Assembly (NCBI GenBank): GCA_034666045.1
Contig: JAXDMN010000347.1
Location: forward strand, 1-11,347
Length of the DNA stretch: 11,347 nt
Origin: JAICTV01 sp034666045
GTDB taxonomy: Bacteria; Planctomycetota; Phycisphaerae; Tepidisphaerales; Tepidisphaeraceae
Direction of reading: 5' to 3'
Positions 1 through 6,058 of this stretch are shown here, in pieces. The number at the start of each line of letters is the position of its first letter. Position 1 is the stretch's first letter. The notes beneath the pieces were generated by a model. That model was not told the origin of the DNA and ran no database searches. It worked only from the letters and a program-made list of their open reading frames with translations. A program made the translations under genes and the position numbers.

Positions 1-1
1 T

Positions 2-826
2 CGCTGGCACGCCGGACTGTCGATCGACAAGGCGCTCACGCCGAGCGGCGCCGGACAAGGCGGACTGAATGGCCTGCTCGTGCGCGACAACGACTTCCAG
101 CGTCTCTACTCCAATCGCATGATCGAGCAGGGCCAGGAGATCAACCTCGGCGCCGAGCGCTTCCAAGGCAATCGCTACTTCAGTTCCGGCGACGCCGGCG
201 GTTGGTTCCGCAAGGCCAACCACACCACCAGCTACGACCAGTGGAAGGCGAAGGTCGACAAGAACAGCTTGCGCGTGAAGGTCAAGTACAACGACCCGGA
301 GCGCAAGATCGAGTCGTACAACGCGACGCTCGGCGGCAAGCCGTCGCCCGGCGCGTTCTTGACGCAGGCGCGTTTGCTGGCGCGGCGGATCTGGGACCGC
401 CGCTTCTCCGCAACCGCGGTCATCGAGTACATGGGCGCGGGATTCAAGGTCAAGCGCATCCCGCCCGTCGTGACCGCGACGAACCTGAGCAGCAAGAACA
501 CCCAGGCGACGCGCAAGGAGATCTTCTTCCTCTTCGACAAAGACGTCTCCGGCAAACTCGCGGCCGGCGATCTCGTCATCGTCAACACGCAGACACAGCA
601 GAAGGTCCGCACGTCGGCGATGCAGTTCGCCTACGACAAGACGACGAACCGCGCCAGCTGGACGTTCCCGGGCCTGAAGCGCGACATGCTCGCCGCCGGA
701 CAGTACGAGGTGAAGCTGTCCGGTCAGAGCATCGTCGACGCCAAGGGGACGAAGCTGGACGGCAACGCGGACGGCATCGCGGGGGATGACTTCATCCGCG
801 CAATGCGCATCAGGCCGAACGTGTGA
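2..826 (+). CDS. C-terminal part of a right-handed beta-helix surface protein with Ig-like C-terminal domain (5' end outside window)
   Basis: The frame is open from the left edge with no stop, so the start lies upstream and only the last 274 or so residues are here. The first part (LLVRDNDFQRLYSNRM, then GNRYFSSGDAGGWFRK and the YDQW block) looks like the last rungs and cap of a right-handed parallel beta-helix. It is followed by the block around ESYNATLGG and the ARRIWDRRF stretch, which commonly follows the helix in planctomycete proteins of this type. From PPVVTATNLSS onward comes a roughly 110-residue Ig/SbsA-like domain (FLFDKDVSG, LVIVNTQTQQ, ASWTFPGL, GQYEVKLSG) ending in DGNADGIAGDDF. 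No dockerin or other anchor follows. Inferred role: extracellular polysaccharide-binding or lyase-like protein; catalytic residues would lie upstream and cannot be judged. A GTG at 80 is in frame but falls mid-domain, so it is not taken as the start. Confidence 0.8.
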   Translation, partial: RWHAGLSIDKALTPSGAGQGGLNGLLVRDNDFQRLYSNRMIEQGQEINLGAERFQGNRYFSSGDAGGWFRKANHTTSYDQWKAKVDKNSLRVKVKYNDPERKIESYNATLGGKPSPGAFLTQARLLARRIWDRRFSATAVIEYMGAGFKVKRIPPVVTATNLSSKNTQATRKEIFFLFDKDVSGKLAAGDLVIVNTQTQQKVRTSAMQFAYDKTTNRASWTFPGLKRDMLAAGQYEVKLSGQSIVDAKGTKLDGNADGIAGDDFIRAMRIRPNV

Positions 827-830
827 TGAG

Positions 831-854
831 CCGCGAATCCCGCTGTTTTCGCGG
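831..854 (+). terminator. Candidate hairpin terminator after the beta-helix gene
   Basis: A perfect 7-bp inverted repeat, CCGCGAA (831-837) and TTCGCGG (848-854), with a 10-nt loop begins five bases after the stop codon. The following bases are pyrimidine-rich but lack a proper T-run. It may mark the transcript end or slow decay; as an intrinsic terminator it is weak. Confidence 0.35.
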
Positions 855-881
855 TCTCAAGCCCTCTTTCCGCGCGAGTTT

Positions 882-911
882 TTCGCCCAACGCACGGGAA
901 ACGAGTACACT
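882..911 (+). promoter_or_regulatory. Weak candidate promoter for the RTX-like gene
   Basis: TACACT (906-911) matches four of six bases of a -10 element, and TTCGCC (882-887) lies 18 bp upstream as a poor -35. The distance to the ATG at 949 would give a leader of about 30 nt. Sequence matching only; GC-rich genomes give many chance hits. Confidence 0.25.
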
Positions 912-934
912 ATCGACGTCCCGTTGTCCTTCCT

Positions 935-941
935 GGGAGGT
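935..941 (+). promoter_or_regulatory. Ribosome binding site fixing the RTX-like start
   Basis: GGGAGGT lies seven bases before ATG 949. It selects this start over the in-frame GTG at 823, which would add 42 residues without recognisable character that run through the hairpin and promoter region. Confidence 0.7.
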
Positions 942-948
942 CCCACTG

Positions 949-1593
949 ATGTCCGTTCGCCGCTCTGACTTCGCACACGTTGTCGACTCGCTCGAAGCTC
1001 GCCGCCTGTTCGCGGCGGCGCCGCTCGCGGTGAATGGAACCGCGGGCGATGACGTCATCCAGATCGCGCTCAGCGGCACCACGTACGTCGTGACCGTCAA
1101 CGGCTCGAGCGCGCAGCACGCGGTCAGCGGCGTCAGCGCCATCAACGTCTTCGCCGGCGATGGCAACGACATCGTCGTCGCGGCTCCCGGATTCCCGCTC
1201 GGGTTCTACACCGACGGCGGGAACGGCAACGACCGCGTCGTCGGCGGCGACGGACCGGACACGTTCCTCGGCGCGGCCGGCAAGGACCAGCTCTACGGCG
1301 GCAGCGGCAACGACCGCATCAACGGCGCGGGCGGCAACGACAAGGTCATCGGTGACGCTGGCGCCGATCGACTCTACGGCGGCGCGGGCAACGACTACAT
1401 CGACGGCGGCTCGAGCGGTGACCGCATATACCCGGGCGCCGGCTTCGACAGTTGCTTCGGCAGCAGCGGCAACGACGTCTTCTTCTCCTTCGACAAAGTG
1501 ATCGACCAGATCTACGGCGGCAGCGGCACCGACGTCGCCACCGCCGACTCCATCGACATCCGCGGCTCGATCGAGCAGATGGCGCTGATCTGA
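949..1593 (+). CDS. Small RTX-like calcium-binding nonapeptide-repeat protein with planctomycete LEPR-type N-terminus
   Basis: This is a 214-residue protein. Residues 1-25 hold RRSDF and SLEARRLFAAAP, resembling the LEPR-XLL-type N-terminal motif of planctomycete extracellular proteins; there is no classical hydrophobic Sec signal. A first glycine/aspartate element (GTAGDDVI, 30-37) and GDGNDIV (70-76) precede ten perfectly in-register nine-residue repeats of the GGxGxDxxx type at residues 90-179. These include GGNGNDRVV, GGSGNDRIN and GGAGNDYID. An irregular ten-residue unit follows, then one last repeat, GGSGTDVAT. In RTX proteins such repeats wind into a parallel beta-roll that binds Ca2+ in the turns after export. 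No catalytic domain is present, so it is repeats only. Repeat 9 (PGAGFDSCF) is degenerate and holds the only cysteine. Likely a cell-surface or secreted structural or Ca2+-binding protein; its secretion route is unknown. It is convergent with the next gene, with only 24 bp between stops. Confidence 0.85.
   Translation: MSVRRSDFAHVVDSLEARRLFAAAPLAVNGTAGDDVIQIALSGTTYVVTVNGSSAQHAVSGVSAINVFAGDGNDIVVAAPGFPLGFYTDGGNGNDRVVGGDGPDTFLGAAGKDQLYGGSGNDRINGAGGNDKVIGDAGADRLYGGAGNDYIDGGSSGDRIYPGAGFDSCFGSSGNDVFFSFDKVIDQIYGGSGTDVATADSIDIRGSIEQMALI
1216..1485 (+). repeat. Ten tandem 27-bp units encoding RTX nonapeptides
   Basis: Each 27-bp unit encodes one G-x-x-G-x-D-x-x-x peptide, and ten units follow without gaps. 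The units share GGCGGC...GGCAACGAC-like cores but have diverged, so this is an old coding repeat and not a recent identical expansion. Confidence 0.85.
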
Positions 1594-1617
1594 CGACGAC
1601 TAGCGCGCTCGCGAACG

Positions 1618-2991
1618 CTACGGCGCGAAACGGAACGCGTACACGTCCGCATCGCGCAGGACGAAGCGAAGTCGCACTGGCTTGCCGGCGTGCGCGGCGA
1701 TTGCGTTGCCGCCCTTCCAACTGATCGACTGCTCCAACTCATCGCCGTAGATCGCTTCGGATTCCGCCAGCGGCTTTCCCGATTCATCCTGAAGCTCGAC
1801 GCGCACGCTGCCGGCGGCGCTGGTGGCGAAGTTGAGCGTCAGGCGCTCGCCGGCGTATTTCATCGACTTGGTCACGAACTCGCCCTCCGTCGCGCCGGCA
1901 CGCATGGATGCGAAGCCGTGTTTGCGGATCGTCAGTCGCCGCAGGCGGTTCGTCGGCCAGCGGTAATGTTCGCTGATGTACATCGAAAACGTGCTGGGAT
2001 CGCCGGGTGTTTCGATGATGCCCCAGGCGGGCATGCTGTTGCGCTCCGTCCAGTTTCGCTCGTCTTGGCCGGGGCGGACCCACGCTTCGAGGAAAGGGCG
2101 ATCCCAGTTCACGCCGTCACGGCTGGACATGAACATCGCGTCCGACACGCCAACTTCCTTGTGGCTCGCGACGCGCTTTCGTTCCGGGACGAAGCGCTTC
2201 GGGAACGCGAGCCAGACATGCTCCGCGCCGGGGCAGCGGGTCACCGCGCCGGTATAAAAATGCTCGATCGGCACGCCCTCGGCATACTTGAACGGCGTCG
2301 GCGCGCTCCACTGCACGAAGTCCTTCGACGTTCGCGTCTCGATCGCGCGAAATCCCGCGAACGCGCCCGACGTCCAGTAGCGATCGAAGACGCGGTACTG
2401 CTTCTCGATCGCATCCCACGATGCGCAGTTGAGCGAGTCGTAGCTGCCGAACGGCACGACTGACTTCTCGCTCATCCGCCGCCACGCGATGCCGTCCGGC
2501 GAAGCCCACGCGGTCATGCCGCCGTGATGGCCGTCGATGACGGTGTATGACAGCGCCTTGTACTTTTCGTCCGGCTTCGCGTCGGGATTGTCGTCGCGGA
2601 AGGCGGCGAAGGAGGTGTCCTGCGGATCGTGGAAGAGGACGTTGTTCGCCTTCGAGCCTTTGTGCTCGATCAGCCCGAGCGCGGGACGCGTGAAGTGGAC
2701 GCCGTCCGTGCTTTCCGCGTAGCACGTAAAATCCTCGCCGCCGCGGTAGTACAGGCGGATTTTTTCGCCGTCGCGGAAGACCGTGTAGTACGCCGAGACG
2801 GGCCCTTCCCACGGCTGATCCAGTTCGAGCACGACCTCGCGCTTGGTCGGCTCGGTCAGGTGGTGTTCGACGTTTTGTTTTTTATCGATCAGGTGCTGAT
2901 CGACGAACATCTCGACGCGCGAGCTGACATCGATTGGCGCGGCGGCGAGACAGCAGACGGACAGGATGAGAACGAGGCATCGTGAGATCAT
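1618..2991 (-). CDS. Secreted five-bladed beta-propeller glycosidase-like protein
   Basis: This is a 457-residue protein. ATG 2991 is chosen because it starts a Sec signal peptide (MISRCLVLILSVCCLAAA); the frame stays open upstream to 3393, but that stretch is arginine-rich and non-protein-like. No lipobox is present. The mature part opens with VEMFVDQHLID and shows recurring propeller-blade motifs of the type SxDGxxW: STDGVHF (94-100), SPDGIAW (164-170), TSKDFVQW (221-228) and SRDGVNW (290-296). The last 80 or so residues form a beta-sandwich-like domain (VRVELQDESGKPL, GDELEQSISWKGG, VRLRFVLRDADVYAFRF). The architecture is like the GH32/GH43-type five-bladed propeller proteins abundant in planctomycetes; substrate and activity cannot be assigned. 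No clear Shine-Dalgarno sequence is visible. It lies 41 bp behind the small membrane protein gene and is probably cotranscribed with it. Polysaccharide degradation in the periplasm or outside the cell is an inference. Confidence 0.8.
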   Translation of the reverse strand: MISRCLVLILSVCCLAAAPIDVSSRVEMFVDQHLIDKKQNVEHHLTEPTKREVVLELDQPWEGPVSAYYTVFRDGEKIRLYYRGGEDFTCYAESTDGVHFTRPALGLIEHKGSKANNVLFHDPQDTSFAAFRDDNPDAKPDEKYKALSYTVIDGHHGGMTAWASPDGIAWRRMSEKSVVPFGSYDSLNCASWDAIEKQYRVFDRYWTSGAFAGFRAIETRTSKDFVQWSAPTPFKYAEGVPIEHFYTGAVTRCPGAEHVWLAFPKRFVPERKRVASHKEVGVSDAMFMSSRDGVNWDRPFLEAWVRPGQDERNWTERNSMPAWGIIETPGDPSTFSMYISEHYRWPTNRLRRLTIRKHGFASMRAGATEGEFVTKSMKYAGERLTLNFATSAAGSVRVELQDESGKPLAESEAIYGDELEQSISWKGGNAIAAHAGKPVRLRFVLRDADVYAFRFAP

Positions 2992-3032
2992 CACGATGCT
3001 GTACTGCGTTGGGTAAGCGGGCGTTTGCCGAA

Positions 3033-3239
3033 CTAGTCCGCTTCGTCGTCCGCCCCACCGGTCCAGACCGGCGAGCGGCGCAGGCCGAGGACGGCGGCGA
3101 AGAGGAAAACCGGCCCGGCCAGCGCGGCGAAGCCGAGGTCGTGCGTGTTCGGCTGAAACAGCGCAACCAGCGCGGCGCAGATGAGCGCGAGGACGGCGAA
3201 GATCGCGAGTTCGACGCGAGACGGAAGCAGACGTCGCAT
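3033..3239 (-). CDS. Small two-helix membrane protein, function unknown
   Basis: This is a 68-residue protein from ATG 3239 (start MRRLLPSRVELA); an ATG at 3251 would add four residues. Two hydrophobic segments are visible, LAIFAVLALICAALVALF and a second around FAALAGPVFLFAAVLGL, joined by a short polar loop (QPNTHDLG). The N-terminus is basic (RR) and the C-terminus acidic (GGADDEAD). By the positive-inside rule the N-terminus would face the cytoplasm. It is not recognised as a named family. Short length, clean hydropathy and tight spacing to the secreted hydrolase downstream argue that it is real. A role as a small envelope protein is inferred only from hydropathy. Confidence 0.6.
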   Translation of the reverse strand: MRRLLPSRVELAIFAVLALICAALVALFQPNTHDLGFAALAGPVFLFAAVLGLRRSPVWTGGADDEAD

Positions 3240-3300
3240 GCAAGGCCCCATTCTTCAGTAGTGCGAGTCGATCCAAAACCCAACGATTTGCTACGCCCGC

Positions 3301-3353
3301 AATTGCCCGGCAGGCGTACCGCGGGGCAATGTAGCCAGCGAATCCGGGCAATT
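3301..3353. repeat. Perfect 10-bp inverted repeat with an internal competing arm
   Basis: AATTGCCCGG (3301-3310) and CCGGGCAATT (3344-3353) are exact reverse complements with a 33-nt spacer. Inside the spacer, GGGCAAT (3324-3330) can pair instead with ATTGCCC (3302-3308), and GTAGC (3331-3335) matches GCTAC (3290-3294). The hexamer CCAGCG is repeated at 3335 and 3354. This could be an operator, a switching leader for the minus-strand unit, or a short palindromic mobile repeat. Confidence 0.7.
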
Positions 3354-3444
3354 CCAGCGAAAAACCAACGGAACGCACGTTACAGATGGGCACGCTGCGA
3401 GGCGAACGCCGGCAATCTTCTGAGTTACGCCGGTCGTTGTCGCG

Positions 3445-3515
3445 CGGTTCGCGAATGTCGTTGCTGCGCAGCGAACCGGACTCACACAGTCCCGCTCCGT
3501 CCGTTCTGCGAACCG
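3445..3515. repeat. Three copies of the 8-mer GCGAACCG upstream of icd
   Basis: CGGTTCGC (3445-3452) is the exact reverse complement of GCGAACCG, which occurs at 3471-3478 and again at 3508-3515. The last copy ends six bases before the putative -35 of icd. The arrangement suits a regulator binding site or alternative hairpins; no regulator is identified. Confidence 0.6.
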
Positions 3516-3520
3516 ATGCT

Positions 3521-3548
3521 TTGAGCTTTGCGGATAAATCCAGATAAT
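3521..3548 (+). promoter_or_regulatory. Probable sigma70-type promoter of icd
   Basis: TTGAGC (3521-3526) and GATAAT (3543-3548) match the -35 and -10 consensus at four and five of six bases with a 16-bp spacer. The predicted start near 3555 gives a leader of about 39 nt before ATG 3594. A GGAG element (3580-3583) sits ten bases before that ATG. Confidence 0.5.
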
Positions 3549-3593
3549 CTCGCGCCTCACTCGTTTAGACCTCAACAGCGGAGTTTTCGACAA

Positions 3594-4895
3594 ATGCCCG
3601 GCGACACGATCACGATCAGTAATGGCAAGCTCAACGTCCCCGATCAGCCGATCATCCCGTTCATCGAAGGCGACGGCACCGGCCCGGACATCTGGCGCGC
3701 TTCCGTGCGCGTGTTCGACGCGGCCGTGCAGAAAGCGTACGGCGGGAAGCGCAAGATCCAATGGAAGGAAGTGCTCGCGGGCGAGAAGGCGTTCAAGACC
3801 GTCAACAACTGGCTGCCGGACGAAACCGTCGAAGCGTTCCAGAAATATCTCGTCGGCATCAAGGGCCCGCTGACCACGCCGGTCGGCGGCGGGATTCGCT
3901 CGCTCAACGTGGCGCTGCGGCAGATGCTCGACCTCTACGTTTGCCTGCGCCCGGTGCGTTATTTCAACGGCGTGCCGTCGCCGGTGAAGCATCCGGAAAA
4001 AGTCGACATGGTGATCTTCCGCGAGAACACCGAAGACATTTACGCCGGCATTGAGTACGCCGCGGGGACGGCGGAATCGCAGAAAGTCCTGGACTTCCTG
4101 AAGGAAAATTTCCCGAAGGAGTTCAAGAAAATCCGCTTCGGGACGAAGGATGCGGCGCAAGGGTGGCAGACGCAGCTCGAAGGCATCGGCGCGCCCAAAC
4201 GAGACGTCGCCGTGCAGGTCGGCATCGGCTTCAAGCCGGTTTCTTATCTCGGCACGGAGCGTCTCGTCCATTCCGCGATCGGTTACGCGATCATGCACAA
4301 GCGCAAGAGCGTCACGCTGGTGCACAAGGGAAACATCATGAAGTTCACGGAAGGCGCGTTCCGTGACTGGGGCTATCAGGTCGCGAAGAATTTTTATGGC
4401 GCCGTCGAAATCGACGGCGGGCCGTGGTGCAAGATCCCCGATGGCAAGCCTGGCGCGGGCCTGATCATCAAGGACGCGATCGCCGACATTACGCTCCAGC
4501 AAGTGCTCACTCGCCCGGAAGATTTCGACGTCATCGCGACGCTCAACCTCAACGGCGACTACCTGAGCGACGCGCTCGCAGCACAAGTCGGCGGGATCGG
4601 CATCGCGCCGGGCGGAAACATCAACTACATCTCCGGCCACGCGATCTTCGAAGCCACGCACGGCACCGCGCCGAAGTACGCCAACCAGGACGTCGTGAAT
4701 CCCGGCAGCGTGATCCTGTCAGGCGTCATGATGCTCGAGTACATGAAGTGGCAGGAAGCGGCCGACCTGATCCTCAAGGGCCTGGAGAAGGCGATCGACG
4801 CGAAGACGGTCACCTACGACTTCGAGCGGCAGATGCAGGGCGCCCGCAAGGTCAAGTGCAGCGAGTTTGCGACGGCGATGATCGGGCATATGTGA
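3594..4895 (+). CDS. icd: NADP-dependent isocitrate dehydrogenase
   Basis: This 433-residue cytoplasmic TCA-cycle enzyme oxidatively decarboxylates isocitrate to 2-oxoglutarate, making NADPH. It aligns by eye along its whole length with E. coli Icd (416 residues). Isocitrate-contacting residues are present in SLNVALRQ (S103, N105, R109), R119 and R143, and catalytic Tyr and Lys at Y150 (EDIYAGIE) and K245 (VHKGNIMKFTEG). Metal-binding aspartates are D298, D322 and D326. The NADP-selective residues K361/Y362 (HGTAPKY) and Y408/R412 (TYDFER) are conserved, so NADP rather than NAD is predicted. Between KKIRF and GIGFKPVS there are about 27 residues where E. coli has four, an insertion of roughly 23. 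ATG 3594 (MPGDTITISNG) is preferred over the in-frame upstream start at 3528, because the latter would include the promoter -10 and leader. It appears monocistronic. Confidence 0.96.
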   Translation: MPGDTITISNGKLNVPDQPIIPFIEGDGTGPDIWRASVRVFDAAVQKAYGGKRKIQWKEVLAGEKAFKTVNNWLPDETVEAFQKYLVGIKGPLTTPVGGGIRSLNVALRQMLDLYVCLRPVRYFNGVPSPVKHPEKVDMVIFRENTEDIYAGIEYAAGTAESQKVLDFLKENFPKEFKKIRFGTKDAAQGWQTQLEGIGAPKRDVAVQVGIGFKPVSYLGTERLVHSAIGYAIMHKRKSVTLVHKGNIMKFTEGAFRDWGYQVAKNFYGAVEIDGGPWCKIPDGKPGAGLIIKDAIADITLQQVLTRPEDFDVIATLNLNGDYLSDALAAQVGGIGIAPGGNINYISGHAIFEATHGTAPKYANQDVVNPGSVILSGVMMLEYMKWQEAADLILKGLEKAIDAKTVTYDFERQMQGARKVKCSEFATAMIGHM

Positions 4896-4903
4896 CCGCC
4901 CTG

Positions 4904-4925
4904 CCGGCCTCGCGGCCGGGGTTTG
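4904..4925 (+). terminator. Candidate hairpin terminator after icd
   Basis: CCGGCC (4904-4909), loop TCGC, GGCCGG (4914-4919) form a perfect 6-bp GC stem starting eight bases after the icd stop. Only three Ts follow, so termination would be weak or need Rho. Confidence 0.4.
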
Positions 4926-4957
4926 GCGGCGAGGTTGCATTTTCGTCATGTTTCGCT

Positions 4958-4986
4958 TTCGCCGCCGCCGGTGGCTTTGGTATGCT
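4958..4986 (+). promoter_or_regulatory. Candidate extended -10 promoter for the Hcp-like gene
   Basis: TATGCT (4981-4986) is preceded by TGG, giving a TGn extended -10, with TTCGCC (4958-4963) 17 bp upstream. The transcript would carry a leader of about 60 nt, ending in a strong ribosome binding site. The -35 is poor, as in the candidate promoter at 882. Confidence 0.35.
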
Positions 4987-5039
4987 GCCGGATCGATGGG
5001 TCAGCCAACGTCGGCCGGCCCTCAAATCCGCGTTGGGTC

Positions 5040-5046
5040 AGGAGGT
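5040..5046 (+). promoter_or_regulatory. Strong Shine-Dalgarno fixing the Hcp-like start
   Basis: AGGAGGT ends five bases before ATG 5052. It is the best ribosome binding site in the window and selects the start that begins with a signal peptide, over an in-frame start at 4923. Confidence 0.85.
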
Positions 5047-5051
5047 CTCTC

Positions 5052-5951
5052 ATGTCGAAGCGGCGTTTGATTCCGTGTGGGTTGTTCCTCTGCTGCGCGT
5101 TTGCGATGGCGCTGCCGGCGCGGGCGGCGTCGGACATTTTTGTCCAGGTCGAGGGCATCCCGGGTGAATCGACGGATGTGAAGCACAAGGGGTGGATCGA
5201 GGTGCTCTCCTTCAGCACCGGCGTGACGCAGAGCGGCGCCGCGGGCGCGAAGATGGGCGCAGGCGGCGGCACCGGCAAGGCGGACATCGCGCCCTTCACC
5301 ATCACGAAGTCGGTCGACGGCAGCACGCCGCGCCTGTTCGGCGCCGCATGCGGCGGCACCCACATCAAGCGGGTGATCGTTGAGGTCGTCAGCGCCGGCG
5401 AGAGCAAACACGTCTTCCTGAAGTACACGCTCAACGACGTCATCGTCTCGTCCGTCCGCACCAGCGGCGCGGGTAACAGTGAATCGAAAACGCCGATGGA
5501 AGAAGTCACGTTCTCGTTCGCCAAGATCGAGATGGAGTACACCCCGCAGGATGCATCCGGCAAGGCCGGAGCGCCGGTTAAGGCGAGCTGGGACATGACA
5601 ACCAACAAGGCGGTCTCCAGTCCGCCCCCGCCGGCAGGATCGGACACGACCGCGAGCAGCGGCGGCACGGCCGCGCCGGCTGGCGCACCAGCGCCCGCGG
5701 CGGGAGAGCCCGCGCCGGCCGCTCCAGCAGCATCGGGGGCGCCGGCAGGATCGCCGGCGCCGGCGGCATCGGCGGGCGGGGACGCGGCGGCAGCCGCACC
5801 CGCGTCCGGCGAGCCCAAGACGCTGACCCGCGCCCAGCGTGATCGTCTCCGCGCCAAGGGCGCCGCCGACGCCCCCGCGGTCGTGGAACCGGCCGCACCG
5901 GCGCCCGCCCCCGGCCCTGCGCCGGCACGCGCGCCGGTGAAACGCCGATAA
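5052..5951 (+). CDS. Exported Hcp-fold (T6SS tube-like) protein with Ala/Pro-rich tail
   Basis: This is a 299-residue protein. Residues 1-26 are a Sec signal peptide (MSKRR, hydrophobic core, ALPARA-A cleavage site). Residues 27-185 match the Hcp family of type VI secretion tube proteins: DIFVQVEGIPGESTD, KHKGWIEVLSFS, a Gly-rich loop, APFTITKSVDGSTPRLF, HVFLKYTLNDVIVSS, PMEEVTFSFAKIEMEY and WDMTTNKA. Residues 188-299 form a low-complexity tail rich in Ala and Pro, with one conserved-looking polar patch (LTRAQRDRLRAKG, 258-270) and a basic end (VKRR). Classical Hcp is cytoplasmic, about 160-170 residues, and is loaded into the T6SS sheath; an N-terminal signal peptide and a long tail are not part of that scheme. 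No other T6SS gene is in the window. Inferred: a periplasmic or surface protein built on the Hcp fold, possibly ring- or tube-forming. It stands alone between icd and a convergent gene. Confidence 0.85.
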   Translation: MSKRRLIPCGLFLCCAFAMALPARAASDIFVQVEGIPGESTDVKHKGWIEVLSFSTGVTQSGAAGAKMGAGGGTGKADIAPFTITKSVDGSTPRLFGAACGGTHIKRVIVEVVSAGESKHVFLKYTLNDVIVSSVRTSGAGNSESKTPMEEVTFSFAKIEMEYTPQDASGKAGAPVKASWDMTTNKAVSSPPPPAGSDTTASSGGTAAPAGAPAPAAGEPAPAAPAASGAPAGSPAPAASAGGDAAAAAPASGEPKTLTRAQRDRLRAKGAADAPAVVEPAAPAPAPGPAPARAPVKRR

Positions 5952-6058
5952 ACCCGCCTGCACGCCCCTGCGCTCCCCGCCCCCCGCCGCGTGATCCGCG
6001 AAACCGCGCCGTACCAGCCCCACAACCAGTCCGGTCGAGGTTCTGGACGCGTGTCGCG

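Larger units (their letters stand above)
3252..3593. other. 342-bp divergent intergenic region between the small membrane protein gene and icd
   Basis: No gene is supported here. Frames that cross it are arginine-rich and lack protein-like composition. It holds a perfect 10-bp inverted repeat (3301-3353), three copies of the 8-mer GCGAACCG or its complement (3445, 3471, 3508), and a sigma70-like promoter (3521-3548). No tRNA cloverleaf or T-arm consensus was found. Confidence 0.7.

Noticed and set aside
1216..1485. Tandem 27-bp periodicity considered as a CRISPR or minisatellite
   Set aside because: The units are in frame, encode RTX nonapeptides, have no spacers and are diverged, so they are a protein repeat.
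1601..1620. TAGCG...CGCTA inverted repeat between the convergent RTX and propeller genes
   Set aside because: Only 5 bp of stem with an internal mismatch and no T-run on either strand; too weak to call a bidirectional terminator.
2992..3393. N-terminal extension of the propeller gene up to 3393
   Set aside because: It is Arg-rich and non-protein-like, overlaps the small membrane protein in another frame, and would bury the signal peptide at 2991.
3400..3540. Possible tRNA upstream of icd (GGTTCGCGAA looked like a T-loop)
   Set aside because: No GTTCRANYC T-loop, no acceptor stem pairing and no anticodon arm could be built.
3291..4661. Long open frame (456 codons) on the minus strand across icd
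   Set aside because: It is antisense to a fully conserved icd gene, rich in Arg, Asp and His as expected for a complement frame in GC-rich DNA, and has no recognisable domain.
4946..6025. Long minus-strand open frames opposite the Hcp-like gene
   Set aside because: Composition is Gly/Ala/Arg mirror of the Ala/Pro tail; the plus strand has a signal peptide, family match and a strong ribosome binding site.
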